A stretch of DNA of 64,000 bases from an uncultured Acetatifactor sp. (GTDB lineage Bacteria; Bacillota; Clostridia; Lachnospirales; Lachnospiraceae): positions 48,992 through 112,991 of the forward strand of contig CAJUQT010000007.1 of the NCBI GenBank assembly GCA_910588225.1, in the 5' to 3' direction. Of the stretch, positions 1-8,149 are shown piece by piece; the stretch's first letter is position 1; each line of letters opens with the position of its first letter. Below the pieces are notes generated by a model. The model was not told the DNA's origin, ran no database searches, and saw nothing but the letters and a program-made list of their open reading frames with translations. The position numbers and the translations under genes were made by a program.

Positions 1-1125
1 AATCAGGAAGTTGTCATCTGTAACCATCATGATCCTGACAAACAGGTCAAAGTTAAAGTAAGCAAGCTTTACGAGTTCGACGGCCTGAATAAAGTGGAAG
101 TAAAAGAGGCCGGCATCGGTTCCATCGTAGCTATCTCCGGTATTGCCGATATTCACATTGGCGATACTCTCTGCTCTCCCGATGCCGTTCACCCCATTCC
201 TTTCCAGAAAATCAGCGAACCCACTATCGCCATGCAGTTTATGGTAAATGATTCTCCGCTGGCCGGACTGGAGGGAAAGTATGTCACCAGCCGTCATATC
301 CGGGACAGACTGTTCCGGGAGCTGAATACGGATGTATCTCTGCGGGTGGAAGAAACAGATACCACCGAATGCTTCAAGGTATCCGGGCGCGGCGAGTTGC
401 ATCTCTCTGTCCTGATTGAAACCATGCGTCGGGAAGGTTATGAATTTGCCGTCAGCAAAGCAGAGGTTCTCTATCGAACCGATGAAAGCGGAAAACGCAC
501 TGAACCCATGGAACTGGCATATATAGATGTGCCTGACGAATTCGCCGGGGCAGTCATTGAAAAGCTGGGGCAGCGAAAGGGCGAACTGCGGAATATGGGT
601 AGTATCTCCGGCGGAACCTATACCCGTCTGGAATTCTCCATTCCCGCAAGAGGTCTGATCGGCTATCGAGGAGAGTTTCTGACAGACACAAAGGGAAACG
701 GCATCATGAATACTGTTTTCGATGGCTATGCTCCCTACAAAGGAGATATCCAGTACAGAAGACAGGGTTCTCTGATCGCCTTTGAGGCGGGAGAAGCCAT
801 CACTTACGGCCTGTTCAATGCCCAGGAACGCGGTACGCTCTTCATCGGTCCCGGCGAAAAAGTTTATGCGGGAATGGTAGTAGGACAGACCGGCAGAAGT
901 GAAGACATTGAGGTCAATGTCTGCAAGAAAAAGCAGCTGACCAACACCCGCTCCTCTGGGGCTGACGATGCGCTGCGGCTGGTCCCTCCCAGAATCCTTT
1001 CCATGGAGCAGGCCCTGGACTTCATCGACACGGATGAACTGCTGGAAATCACACCCGCTCATCTGCGGATTCGCAAAAAGATTCTGGATCCCACGCTGCG
1101 GAAACGCGCCGCCATGCGGAAATAA
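1..1125 (+). CDS. typA: TypA/BipA ribosome-associated GTPase, C-terminal part (5' end outside window)
   Basis: The frame is open from base 1, so the gene begins upstream and its GTPase domain is missing; the GTG at 94 is internal. What is visible is the EF-G-like domain III/V region with the stretch GRGELHLSVLIETMRREGYE, followed by the TypA-specific C-terminal domain with ARGLIGYRGEFLTDTKGNG and a basic tail ending in RKRAAMRK. TypA is a translational GTPase that binds ribosomes and aids assembly and growth under stress or cold. A strong hairpin with a T-rich tail lies 20 bp after the stop, so it ends its transcript here and is convergent with the minus-strand genes that follow. Family assignment is secure; only the N-terminus cannot be assessed. 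Confidence 0.96.
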   Translation, partial: NQEVVICNHHDPDKQVKVKVSKLYEFDGLNKVEVKEAGIGSIVAISGIADIHIGDTLCSPDAVHPIPFQKISEPTIAMQFMVNDSPLAGLEGKYVTSRHIRDRLFRELNTDVSLRVEETDTTECFKVSGRGELHLSVLIETMRREGYEFAVSKAEVLYRTDESGKRTEPMELAYIDVPDEFAGAVIEKLGQRKGELRNMGSISGGTYTRLEFSIPARGLIGYRGEFLTDTKGNGIMNTVFDGYAPYKGDIQYRRQGSLIAFEAGEAITYGLFNAQERGTLFIGPGEKVYAGMVVGQTGRSEDIEVNVCKKKQLTNTRSSGADDALRLVPPRILSMEQALDFIDTDELLEITPAHLRIRKKILDPTLRKRAAMRK

Positions 1126-1144
1126 ACCATGCTTGTTTTTTATC

Positions 1145-1167
1145 ATCGGGGAGCATTTCTCCCCGAT
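1145..1167 (+). terminator. Intrinsic terminator of typA
   Basis: A perfect 9-bp stem, ATCGGGGAG paired with CTCCCCGAT around a five-base loop, followed by ATTTTC. It starts 20 bp after the typA stop. Confidence 0.88.
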
Positions 1168-1411
1168 ATTTTCTGTTATGGACCCTAAAACATTCTATAT
1201 TATTTCATTTCTGTATTCCCTGGACAAAAAATTATTTTCTCCCCACATGTCTATGTTTCCACTATAAAAACACCTCTTAATCATATATTTCTAAATAAAC
1301 TTCTGGATAAACTGCCGATTATGACACAATATACTTCCCCATAGAAATTAAGATTTTCTGACACCCGCAATCTTGCGGATAAATTTATTCTATCAGATAC
1401 CCTGCTTAAAG

Positions 1412-1540
1412 TCAAGAAGATTTCAGAATCATTTCTTCGTTTACATTCCCTACTGTTGAAACATAGTATTCCCGTGCCCAGAAATGCCTGTCTCCCCATT
1501 TTGTCCGGTACTCCGGCTTTCCTTCCTTTCTCCTTTGCAT
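1412..1540 (-). pseudogene. IS200/IS605-type TnpA remnant fused to an intron RT remnant
   Basis: Reading the minus strand from about 1540 gives a short frame containing KWGDRHFWAREYYVSTVG and then NVNEEMI before a TGA at 1412-1414. This matches the segment around the RHFWA-GYYVSTVG block of IS200-type Y1 transposases. The HUH motif and most of the catalytic core are absent. The residues just before it (RRKEGKPE) look instead like the R..GKPE block of a group II intron protein, so two element remnants appear joined near 1518. It is not functional. Recognition rests on a short motif, so family confidence is moderate. Confidence 0.6.
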
Positions 1541-1970
1541 CATGTTGGGCGAATCTACCAAACTTAATCAGCTTGCTCTTATCTTCCTGTAGTTCCAGTC
1601 CAAAGTGTCCCATCCTCTTTTTCAGCTGTTCGTAAAACCGTTCCGCTTCTCATTTATTCTGGAAACAGACCGCAAAATCATCCGCATACACCAGCCCACA
1701 GAATCCTTTGCCCTTTGACTGTATCTTTTCCTTGAACCACCACACCAGCACATAGTGCGTGTATATATTTACGACGATTGGCAAACAGACGGAGCCTTGC
1801 CCGGAACCCTCTTCTGTGGCCGAAAACTGGTAATCCTCCATACTCCCGGCTTTCAGCATCTGTCTAACTAACCGTATGACGTTCGGTTCTATGAGCTTCA
1901 CTGCCCATTCATGGTCTATGTTATTGAAAAAAATCCGCATCCAGCATGTATCCTGTGTATCCGGACTGGG
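1518..1970 (-). pseudogene. Group II intron reverse transcriptase remnant
   Basis: The minus strand encodes pieces of an intron-encoded reverse transcriptase: FFNNIDHEW, GSGQGSVCLPIVVNIY, the catalytic YADDFAVCFQ, and after an in-frame TGA at 1650-1652 the segment ERFYEQLKKRMGHFGLEL...KSKLIKFGRFA. GYMLDAD lies in another frame just before FFNNID, which points to a small deletion that removed the usual IKG residues and shifted frame. The N-terminal RT blocks, the maturase (X) domain and the HNH domain are absent, and no intron domain V was recognised nearby. It is dead debris next to an IS200 remnant and a CRISPR-like repeat. Confidence 0.82.
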
Positions 1971-1996
1971 CGGCGGATGACCGTTTGAATTACAAA

Positions 1997-2028
1997 GTTT
2001 CAATTCACGCCCCCGCATAGGGGGCATC
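1997..2028 (-). repeat. Orphan type I-C-like CRISPR repeat (single copy)
   Basis: Read on the minus strand, 2028 to 1997 holds the palindrome GCCCCCTATGCGGGGGC and then GTGAATTGAAAC, 32 bases in all. This is the layout of type I-C repeats of Clostridia: a GC-rich hairpin arm pair followed by GTG-ATTGAAAC. Only the first bases (GAT) depart from the common GTC start. No second copy and no cas gene were found in the window, so it is at most a solitary relic repeat, perhaps carried with the neighbouring retroelement debris. A chance resemblance cannot be excluded. Confidence 0.5.
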
Positions 2029-2186
2029 CGCAAAAACAGACAAATTCCTCCATCTGTTTTTGTGAAAACTATCTAAATTTCTATTTTTAAAACCAGATAA
2101 TAATCCTCTAAAAATGATTTTATATTTATCCAGCCTCCAAAATACAATCTTCCACTTGCGCGCATATCCAGGGAGAAGGAAAGGCA

Positions 2187-2325
2187 CAGCCGTGGGCCCC
2201 TTCGGGCTGTATCGGCCAATCGCTTTGCGATTACCCGATGTCCGGCTTTCGCCGGACATCACGCAGAAAAAGAAAAGCGGGCCTTCGGCAGACAAGCCTG
2301 CCGCGGCCTCGCTTTCTTTTTCTGC
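2187..2325. repeat. Cluster of four hairpins directly downstream of spoIVB
   Basis: Four inverted repeats lie back to back. 2263-2325 is a long stem whose arms are GCAGAAAAAGAAA and its near-complement, enclosing an inner CGGCAG/CTGCCG hairpin. 2239-2258 is TGTCCGGC with a GAAA tetraloop (minus strand) and a perfect partner. 2218-2232 is AATCGC/GCGATT. 2187-2209 has CAGCC/GGCTG ends. The block starts 14 bp after the spoIVB stop. It could be a palindromic mobile repeat, a structured RNA or a compound transcript end; the sequence alone does not decide. Confidence 0.7.
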
Positions 2326-2338
2326 TATGCTGCCCTTC

Positions 2339-3763
2339 TCAATGCTCCAACATATTCTCAATGAAAATCCCATACCCCTTTTTGCTGTCCTGCACCAGCA
2401 CATGAGTCACGGCCCCGATAAACTTCCCGTTCTGTATAATGGGGCTGCCGCTCATTCCCTGCACAATCCCGCCTGTCACCGCCAACAGATCCGGGTCCGT
2501 CACCGTCAGTTCTATGCCCCGGTTGACATTGTCATGGTCCAGGTGCACCGCGGTAATCTCCACATCATAATACCTGGTACTGCCATCCACCGTACAGAGA
2601 ATCTGTGCCACTCCTTCTTCGATCTCCTGTTTCAGTCCGATTGGCAGCGGTTCTTCTGCTCCCATCTCCAGGGCCTTGTTATTACAGACGCCGAAGATGC
2701 CCCGGATGCTGTTGTCTGTGATATCTCCCAGAATGCGTTCGTCCGAATAGATAATCATCCCCGTCATCTCGCCGGGATTTCCCGAAGTCCCCTTTTGGAT
2801 ATCCACGATATCCGTCTGGTAAAGGGTTCCCCCTTCCATATGCATCAGTGTACTGGTGTCTACATCCGTGATGCCATGTCCCAGCGCACCGAAGTTCCCA
2901 TGGCTGTCAATATAGGTCATGGTACCTACTCCCTGCGCGTTATCCCGCACCCAGACTCCGATTTTATATTTGCCGGAGACATCCTGTTCCGGCTTGATTT
3001 CCGCCTCCATCAACTCGCCGTCCCGCTCCACAGTCAGGCGTATTTCTGCTCCGCCGCTGTCTTCCACCCGCCTGATAAAATCATCCTTCTCCGTCACTGC
3101 TTCCCCGTTTATCTTCCGGATGTAATCGCCGGATTTCAGGATGTATTTCCCCGGAGAATAGCTGATCCCGTCACTGCCCTGGAATTCTCCTGTACCCACT
3201 ACCAGTACGCCGTCCGTCTTCACATAGATTCCGATAGGAGTTCCCACCGGAATGAGTTCCTGGTCCTCAATCACCCGGATATCCACATTCTTGAAAGACA
3301 GAAAACCGAAAAGCTTCACCTGCATCTGATAGCTGGATGTCATGGCTGCCTTTAAAGTCACAGGCTTGCTTAAATCTATGTTCACAGCTCCCTGGGGAAT
3401 ATTACTGACACCCTGATCGCTGGCCGCCACAATTTCCGCTTTGGCTGGAACTCCCAGGTAAAAGGATTCCGCTTCCCCCGCACGTACATTAATCACAGAT
3501 GGAATGCTGCTGTCAATGTAATAATAAAGCAGACCTGTCAGAGACAAACAGCTTATCAGCAAGGTCAGACTCAGAAAAGCGCGGTAGATTTTATACCTCT
3601 TTTCCCTGCTTTTCCAGTTCTGCAATAAAACCACCATATGATTGCCGGCCTGTTTTTTCAGCTGCTCACTGTTCCCCCGGATGCTTTCCCCGCCGGGATA
3701 ACTTTTTCCATCTATAACAGATTTTATTTTTCTGACAGGTCTGATCTCATTGCTCCGTCTCAT
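2339..3763 (-). CDS. spoIVB: SpoIVB, stage IV sporulation serine peptidase (S55)
   Basis: SpoIVB is made in the forespore, crosses into the intermembrane space and cleaves SpoIVFA, which releases processing of pro-sigma-K. The 474-residue protein has one N-terminal membrane segment (AFLSLTLLISCLSLTGLLYYYI, described here by its position near residues 63-84), a PDZ domain (GDYIRKINGEAV region), and an S55 peptidase domain with the histidine in GALGHGITDVDT and the serine in QGMSGSPIIQNGK. The ATG at 3763 is preferred over the GTG at 3769 because AGGAG lies nine bases before it. A sigma-F/G-like -10 element lies upstream at 3912-3918. It follows recN; spo0A, a frequent neighbour downstream, is absent here. 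Confidence 0.95.
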   Translation of the reverse strand: MRRSNEIRPVRKIKSVIDGKSYPGGESIRGNSEQLKKQAGNHMVVLLQNWKSREKRYKIYRAFLSLTLLISCLSLTGLLYYYIDSSIPSVINVRAGEAESFYLGVPAKAEIVAASDQGVSNIPQGAVNIDLSKPVTLKAAMTSSYQMQVKLFGFLSFKNVDIRVIEDQELIPVGTPIGIYVKTDGVLVVGTGEFQGSDGISYSPGKYILKSGDYIRKINGEAVTEKDDFIRRVEDSGGAEIRLTVERDGELMEAEIKPEQDVSGKYKIGVWVRDNAQGVGTMTYIDSHGNFGALGHGITDVDTSTLMHMEGGTLYQTDIVDIQKGTSGNPGEMTGMIIYSDERILGDITDNSIRGIFGVCNNKALEMGAEEPLPIGLKQEIEEGVAQILCTVDGSTRYYDVEITAVHLDHDNVNRGIELTVTDPDLLAVTGGIVQGMSGSPIIQNGKFIGAVTHVLVQDSKKGYGIFIENMLEH

Positions 3764-3911
3764 TTTCACATACTCCTAACCGGTTTTATACTCACAAGCG
3801 CACAAATCTCTCCTTGTTTCATGATGTCTTCTGCTCGTGAGTCCGATGACATGGCAGATTTTAATGACTGTAAATATACATTATCCCGCCGTTTTCACCG
3901 TTACACTTGTT

Positions 3912-3937
3912 TAGTATGTGAAAATTTTATGATTTCA
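3912..3937 (-). promoter_or_regulatory. Putative sigma-F/sigma-G promoter of spoIVB
   Basis: On the minus strand CATACTA (3918-3912) matches the -10 element of forespore sigma factors, with TGAAAT (3937-3932) 13 bases before it as a weaker -35. It sits about 150 bp before the spoIVB start in the recN-spoIVB gap. Forespore expression of spoIVB is known in Bacillus; the assignment here rests on the -10 match. Confidence 0.5.
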
Positions 3938-3955
3938 TTCTATCAAATAAAATAT

Positions 3956-5641
3956 TTAATTTTTCTTATGCCCCAGCGCCTGAACCCGCATTTCTCTTGC
4001 ATTTGACAGCGCGGCCTCCGTCATGGCATCACTGCCCAGCAGTCTGGCCAGCTCTCCCAAGCTCTCTTCCTCTTCCAGCACACGAATATCCGTAATGGTA
4101 TTATCGGAGCTGCTGCTTTTTTCGATGACAAAATGCCTGTCCGCCATAGCCGCAATCTGAGGCAAATGCGTAATACAGAGCACCTGATGTGCATGGGCAA
4201 CCGTGTCTAACTGCTCGGAAACTCTCCATGCTGTTCTGCCGCTGATACCGGCATCAATCTCATCAAAAATCAAAGTGTCAATAGAGTCTCTTCCCGCAAG
4301 CACGGTCTTGATCGCAAGCATCACCCGGGAAAGCTCTCCCCCACTTGCCACCTGTCCCAATGGTTTCAGACCCTCTCCCGGGTTGGTGGAAATGAGAAAT
4401 TCCACATCGTCATACCCTTTGGCAGTAACAGAAGAAGCACGATTCACTGCAATTTGAAATTCAACCGTCAGAAAATTCAGATGCACCAGCGCCGCCTTCA
4501 GCTTTTCCGTGAGTACCGCGGCATTCTCTCTGCGTATCCCGGACAGCACTTCACATGCCGCTTCCAGCCTTTTTTCGGACGCGGCCAGCTTCTCTTCCAG
4601 CTGTCGTATATAGTCGTCATAATCGCTGAACTTTTGAAGCATCTCCTGCTTTTCCCGGCCGTAAGCAAGCACGGCTTCTATGGACTGTCCGTATTTATCC
4701 TTCAGGCGATTCACCAGGTTCAGCCGTTCCTCCACGGTTGTAAAAGTTTCGTCGTCAAATTCACAGTCATTCATGTATTCCGCCAAATCCCGGTTGTAAT
4801 CCGCCAGCAGACTGTCTATCTCGGAAAGCTGACCTTCCAGTTCTCCCAATCGCTCGTCCAGGCCAGCTACAGTGCCCAATGCGCGCAGCGCTCTGCTCAG
4901 CGCAATTCCGGCTCCGCCTTCAAAATCGCTTCCGGTATACTGATAGCTTTCTGACAAATTTTCAACAATCCTTTTCCCGTTTATCATCAAACGGTATCTC
5001 TGTTCCAGCTCTTCGTCCTCACCTGGTTTCAGCTGTGCCTGTTCGATTTCCTGCAGCTCAAATTCCGCCAGAGACTGTTCTCTGGCCATGGTCTCCTCAT
5101 CCATGGACTCTTCTTCCAGAGTCCGTCGGAGTTCCCTGCTTTCTCTGTATGCCTCCTCCACTGCCTTCACCGCCTGCACACAGGCCTCCCCGCAGTATGC
5201 ATCCAGAATCTCCATATGTTTCTTCTTATTCAGCAGAGACTGATGCTCATGTTGGCCATGAATGTCAATCAAAAGTTCCGCCAGTTCCTTTACCTGTCTG
5301 GCCGTAACCGTCTCTCCGTTCATCCGGTAGACGCTTTTGCCCGTCTGCATCTTCCGGCTGATAATGACAGTTCCGTCCTCCTCAGGCTCCAGCTCCAGCT
5401 GAAGCAGCTTCTGGCGCACCCTCTCATCCTCAGTTGTAAATACCAGTTCTACCAGCGCGCTGTCCGCTCCTCTGCGGAGCATTTCTTTCTCGAATTTCCC
5501 CCCCAGGGCAAGATTCACGCTTCCGATCAGCAGGGATTTTCCGGCGCCGGTCTCCCCTGTCAGAATATTCAGTCCCCGACCGAATTCCACTTCTGTTTCT
5601 TCCATCAGCGCCAAATTTTTCACATGTAAACTCTGCAGCAT
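3956..5641 (-). CDS. recN: RecN, SMC-like DNA repair ATPase
   Basis: RecN is an SMC-family ATPase that gathers at double-strand breaks and supports recombinational repair. The 561 residues are of normal length: Walker A GETGAGKS at 29-36, two central coiled-coil arms rich in Glu, Lys and Leu (about 150-380), the ABC signature ASGGELSRVMLA and Walker B TLIFDEIDAGISG in the C-terminal head. The start is supported by AGGAG seven to eight bases upstream. It lies between argR and spoIVB, the usual clostridial order. A small hairpin sits just before its ribosome site. Confidence 0.97.
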   Translation of the reverse strand: MLQSLHVKNLALMEETEVEFGRGLNILTGETGAGKSLLIGSVNLALGGKFEKEMLRRGADSALVELVFTTEDERVRQKLLQLELEPEEDGTVIISRKMQTGKSVYRMNGETVTARQVKELAELLIDIHGQHEHQSLLNKKKHMEILDAYCGEACVQAVKAVEEAYRESRELRRTLEEESMDEETMAREQSLAEFELQEIEQAQLKPGEDEELEQRYRLMINGKRIVENLSESYQYTGSDFEGGAGIALSRALRALGTVAGLDERLGELEGQLSEIDSLLADYNRDLAEYMNDCEFDDETFTTVEERLNLVNRLKDKYGQSIEAVLAYGREKQEMLQKFSDYDDYIRQLEEKLAASEKRLEAACEVLSGIRRENAAVLTEKLKAALVHLNFLTVEFQIAVNRASSVTAKGYDDVEFLISTNPGEGLKPLGQVASGGELSRVMLAIKTVLAGRDSIDTLIFDEIDAGISGRTAWRVSEQLDTVAHAHQVLCITHLPQIAAMADRHFVIEKSSSSDNTITDIRVLEEEESLGELARLLGSDAMTEAALSNAREMRVQALGHKKN

Positions 5642-5651
5642 TTTCTCTCTC

Positions 5652-5669
5652 CTTTCTGGCTTCAGCCAG
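5652..5669 (-). promoter_or_regulatory. Hairpin abutting the recN ribosome-binding site
   Basis: TTCTGGC paired with GCCAGAA around a four-base loop forms a perfect 7-bp stem whose base touches the AGGAG of recN. It may influence translation start or mark an mRNA processing point in the argR-recN gap. No T-run follows, so it is not a good terminator. Confidence 0.45.
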
Positions 5670-5769
5670 AATCTCCTTCTCCCATATGCCCGCTTACTTT
5701 ATCTTTTGCTGATTCAAAAAATCACAATCCTTTCCGTGATCTGTCAATTGTACCAAAAGATTTTCCATA

Positions 5770-6240
5770 TTATTGCTCATCATGCACTTCCCTGGTCACA
5801 ATCATACGCACCTTTTCCCTTAAAAGTCTTGTTTCTTCCTGGGTATGCACCGCCACGAAGATGGTGTCATCCCCGGCGATGCACCCCACAATCTCCGGCA
5901 GTTTCATGGCATCCAGCGCTGCCGCCACCGCCATCGCCATACCGGAGACTGTTCTGATCACCACCAGATTCTGGGCCGTATCCACGGAAGAATACGCCTC
6001 CTGCAGCACACGGACGTACTTATTCTCCAGCTCTCCGCCGTTTTGTTCCAGCACAATATATCTCTGTGCGCCATCCTCCGCGGACATCTTTGACAGTTTC
6101 AGCTCCCTTATATCTCTGGATATGGTGGCCTGTGTCACCGGAAATCCTTCTTCCCTGAGCCTCTCAGCCAGCTCCTCCTGGGTCCCGACATTATACTTCT
6201 CTATAATCTCAATAATCTTTCCCTGTCTCTTCTTTTTCAT
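5770..6240 (-). CDS. argR: ArgR, arginine repressor
   Basis: ArgR is the arginine-responsive regulator of arginine synthesis and catabolism and acts as a hexamer. The 156-residue protein has an N-terminal winged helix ending in ATISRDIRELKLSKM and a C-terminal oligomerisation/arginine-binding domain with GCIAGDDTIFVAV. The second start codon (ATG at 6240) is preferred to the TTG immediately before it, with GGGGG seven bases upstream. It lies 13 bp after nadK and ahead of recN, as in other Clostridia, where it is part of this housekeeping block and not linked to arg genes. Confidence 0.96.
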   Translation of the reverse strand: MKKKRQGKIIEIIEKYNVGTQEELAERLREEGFPVTQATISRDIRELKLSKMSAEDGAQRYIVLEQNGGELENKYVRVLQEAYSSVDTAQNLVVIRTVSGMAMAVAAALDAMKLPEIVGCIAGDDTIFVAVHTQEETRLLREKVRMIVTREVHDEQ

Positions 6241-6253
6241 CAATACCCCCGTG

Positions 6254-7117
6254 CTAACCCTGCATTTTCCTGTGAAGCACCTCCAGAAAGCTGACTTGAT
6301 TCAGGCGGATAAATTCCGTCACCTTATCCGACCTGGCAATCCGAATTCTGTCCCCGGTCCGAAGCGGCGTCACGTGACTTCCGTCAAAGCTGACTTCCAC
6401 CGTCTGTTCCCTGCCCTCTCTGCACTCTGGTATCTCTATCTCGACAATATCCCTGGAGGACAGAATGATACTTCTCTGATTCAACGAATGCGGGCAGATC
6501 GGTGTGAGCATAATCACCTGGGCCCCCGGCTCCACCAGAGGCCCTCCCGCCGACAGATTATATCCTGTGGAACCGGTGGGCGTTGTCACAATCATTCCGT
6601 CCGCATGATATTGGTTTAGAAACTGTCCGTTCACATAAATGCCGAACCGTATAATCTGCAGAGAACCGCTTCGGGAGATCACAATATCGTTTAAAGCCCA
6701 CCCCTCCTTTACCCGACCGTCCGAAAATGAAATCCGGCCGTTCAGCATCATCCGGCTCTCCTGCACATAATCTCCCGCAATCAGTCGCTCCAGCGCTTCC
6801 TCCAGGCCGGAAGGTTCAATTTCCGTCATGTATCCCAGAGTACCCAGATTTACGCCGATAATGGGAATCTGGCGGCCTTTCGCAGCTCTTACCGCCTCCA
6901 GCACGGTGCCGTCGCCGCCCAACACAATCATGCAGTCCGCATTCGCCGGAATATCCTCCCTGCCCTCTCCACCTGGTTCCCCTCTCGCCTCCCGGCCGCC
7001 CCCCATGACAACGAGCGCTGCCTGCTGCCCCTTCCGCCGCAGGAAATCAAGAATACGCTTTGCCGTGACCAGATTTTTATCTTTATATTCGTTGGCATAT
7101 ATCAGAAAATGTTTCAT
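6254..7117 (-). CDS. nadK: NAD kinase
   Basis: Phosphorylates NAD to NADP in the cytoplasm. The 287-residue protein shows the hallmark GGDGT at 67-71, NLGTLGYMTE, NDIVISR and the glycine-rich TPTGSTGYNLSAGGPLVEP. A short Gly/Glu/Arg-rich stretch (about residues 39-56) before GGDGT is longer than in typical homologues and looks like a surface loop. The ATG has GGGGAGG just upstream. It sits between tlyA and argR in a co-directional block. Confidence 0.96.
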   Translation of the reverse strand: MKHFLIYANEYKDKNLVTAKRILDFLRRKGQQAALVVMGGGREARGEPGGEGREDIPANADCMIVLGGDGTVLEAVRAAKGRQIPIIGVNLGTLGYMTEIEPSGLEEALERLIAGDYVQESRMMLNGRISFSDGRVKEGWALNDIVISRSGSLQIIRFGIYVNGQFLNQYHADGMIVTTPTGSTGYNLSAGGPLVEPGAQVIMLTPICPHSLNQRSIILSSRDIVEIEIPECREGREQTVEVSFDGSHVTPLRTGDRIRIARSDKVTEFIRLNQVSFLEVLHRKMQG

Positions 7118-7156
7118 CTGCCCTCCCCAAAAGTTCCCGGACCTCTCTTCGAATGA

Positions 7157-8149
7157 TTACAGACTTTCCTGCGCCTTCTCCACGGTTTCTCTAATCCGCT
7201 TTTCCCACCCTGGTGTATGGGACAGGCCAGTCCTTTCTTCTGTAAGATATCTCAGACGCTCCAATGCCTCCTGTTCAGTCATGGCCTCCGGTGCCCCTGC
7301 CACTTCCTGTCCTGCCAACAGCCCTGACATCTCCACCGCTTTCTGCCCGGGCCTCCCGGCCAATCCCCCGGTCTCTTCCTGTCCGGCAAATGCCACACAG
7401 CAGCGCCCCTCTTCCCCGCCTTTTTCCAGATACAGCAGATACTCAATATTTCCCTCCGGTCCTCTGACAGGGGAGAAATCCACATCCAGCACGGTAAATC
7501 CTATCATATCCGCAAAATCTATGATCTTTTCCACCACTTCTCTGTGGGTCCGGGCCTCCCGCACCACACCCTTTTTCCCAACCTTCTCTTTTCCCGCCTC
7601 AAACTGCGGCTTAATCAGGCAGACCATCCGGCCCCCGGTCTTCAGAAGCTTCATCGCCGGAAGCAAAATCTTCGTCAGAGAAATAAAAGACACATCCACA
7701 CTGGCGAAATCCAGGTCGTCCTGTATATCTGCTCTCACCATATAGCGAAAATTTGTCTGTTCCATGCAGACAACTCTGTCGTCAATGCGCAGTTTCCAGG
7801 CCAGCTGCCCATGTCCCACATCCACGGCATATACCTTCCCTGCTCCATTCTGCAGCATACAGTCCGTAAAACCCCCTGTGGAAGCACCGATATCCATGCA
7901 GATCATGCCATTCAGAGACAGTTCCCACTTTTTCATGGCTTTTTCCAGCTTCAGACCACCCCTGCTCACATATGGCAGGGTATTTCCCCGTACTTCCAGC
8001 TTTATTTTCTCCTGGTCAAAAAAGGTCCCCGCCTTGTCCTCCTTCTGTCCGTCCACATATACATTTCCAGACATGATAACGGCCTTTGCCTTCTCTCTGG
8101 ACTCGGCGTAGCCCCGATTCACCAAAATCATATCCAACCGTTCTTTCAT
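7157..8149 (-). CDS. tlyA: TlyA-family rRNA (cytidine-2'-O)-methyltransferase
   Basis: N-terminal S4 RNA-binding domain (residues 1-60, beginning MKERLDMILVNRGYAESREK) followed by an FtsJ-type SAM methyltransferase domain with DIGASTGGF at 87-94. TlyA proteins 2'-O-methylate cytidines of 16S and/or 23S rRNA and affect capreomycin sensitivity. The start ATG overlaps the dxs stop in an ATGA junction, indicating translational coupling. At 330 residues it exceeds the usual 250-270; the extra is a Gly/Ala/Glu-rich C-terminal extension from about residue 246, of low complexity and unknown role. Confidence 0.93.
   Translation of the reverse strand: MKERLDMILVNRGYAESREKAKAVIMSGNVYVDGQKEDKAGTFFDQEKIKLEVRGNTLPYVSRGGLKLEKAMKKWELSLNGMICMDIGASTGGFTDCMLQNGAGKVYAVDVGHGQLAWKLRIDDRVVCMEQTNFRYMVRADIQDDLDFASVDVSFISLTKILLPAMKLLKTGGRMVCLIKPQFEAGKEKVGKKGVVREARTHREVVEKIIDFADMIGFTVLDVDFSPVRGPEGNIEYLLYLEKGGEEGRCCVAFAGQEETGGLAGRPGQKAVEMSGLLAGQEVAGAPEAMTEQEALERLRYLTEERTGLSHTPGWEKRIRETVEKAQESL

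Noticed and set aside
1518..1970. Diversity-generating retroelement, given an RT and an FGE/C-type-lectin-fold protein in the window
   Set aside because: The RT has group II intron-type blocks, is broken, lies 34 kb away from the FGE-fold gene, and no template/variable repeat pair was seen.
2114..3355. A 413-codon plus-strand open frame
   Set aside because: It lies antisense to spoIVB, has no recognisable domain and starts in the hairpin cluster; a shadow of the real gene.
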